From: an uncultured Collinsella sp.
GTDB taxonomy: Bacteria; Actinomycetota; Coriobacteriia; Coriobacteriales; Coriobacteriaceae
Direction of reading: 5' to 3'
Length of the DNA: 5,203 bases
Assembly: GCA_902465105.1 (NCBI GenBank)
Contig: CABQLM010000088.1
Span: 1-5,203 of the forward strand
Shown here: positions 5,188-5,203 of the stretch, piece by piece
How positions within the stretch are numbered: position 1 is the stretch's first letter
How the letters are laid out: every line of letters starts with the position of its first letter
Program-made: the position numbers and the translations under genes
Notes under the pieces: model-generated
The model's input: the letters and a program-made list of their open reading frames with translations, nothing else
What the model was told of the DNA's origin: nothing
The model's database searches: none

Positions 5188-5203
5188 AAACCACCCGCTA
5201 CGC

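Noticed and set aside
1..5203. Mobile elements, CRISPR arrays, tRNA or rRNA genes, prophage or defence genes
   Set aside because: No terminal repeats, regularly spaced repeats, tRNA-like cloverleaf or recognisable transposase or defence protein was seen; all long plus-strand and regulator frames are explained by metabolic genes.

Overview
This window is about 5.2 kb of ordinary-looking, GC-rich bacterial chromosome carrying a carbohydrate-uptake locus. The protein sequences, the strong AAAGGAG-type ribosome binding sites and the GC-rich coding with an AT-rich control region suggest an anaerobic gut actinobacterium of the Coriobacteriia, such as Collinsella or a relative. That assignment is from general resemblance only; no taxonomic marker gene is present.

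Layout. A rightward HAD-family phosphatase gene (60-887) converges on a leftward DeoR-family regulator gene (933-1724). A perfect 17-bp inverted repeat between them probably ends both transcripts. A 348-bp AT-rich divergent control region (1725-2072) follows. It holds a good sigma-70 type promoter for the regulator, a weaker candidate promoter for the rightward operon, and seven copies of TTTCG/CGAAA that are probably operator half-sites. The rightward operon then runs transaldolase (2073-2783), PTS EIIA (2793-3239), PTS EIIB (3315-3590) and PTS EIIC of the UlaA/SgaT family (3662-5053). It ends at a strong intrinsic terminator (5111-5147), with a second hairpin just beyond.

How it works together. 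EIIA (His66) and EIIB (Cys7) should relay phosphate from HPr to a substrate taken in by the multi-spanning EIIC, giving a phosphorylated sugar or sugar acid in the cytoplasm. The transaldolase can move three-carbon ketol units between sugar phosphates, linking the product to the pentose phosphate pathway. The DeoR-family regulator, whose C-terminal domain resembles those that sense sugar phosphates, probably represses both itself and the operon.

The most interesting points are three. The aldolase-family enzyme carries the residues of a true transaldolase rather than of fructose-6-phosphate aldolase. The UlaA-type permease appears to have lost glutamines that contact ascorbate in the E. coli protein, so its substrate is open. 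The gaps between PTS genes contain RNA hairpins. I found no mobile elements, CRISPR arrays, tRNA or rRNA genes, and no evidence of a wholly new kind of system.
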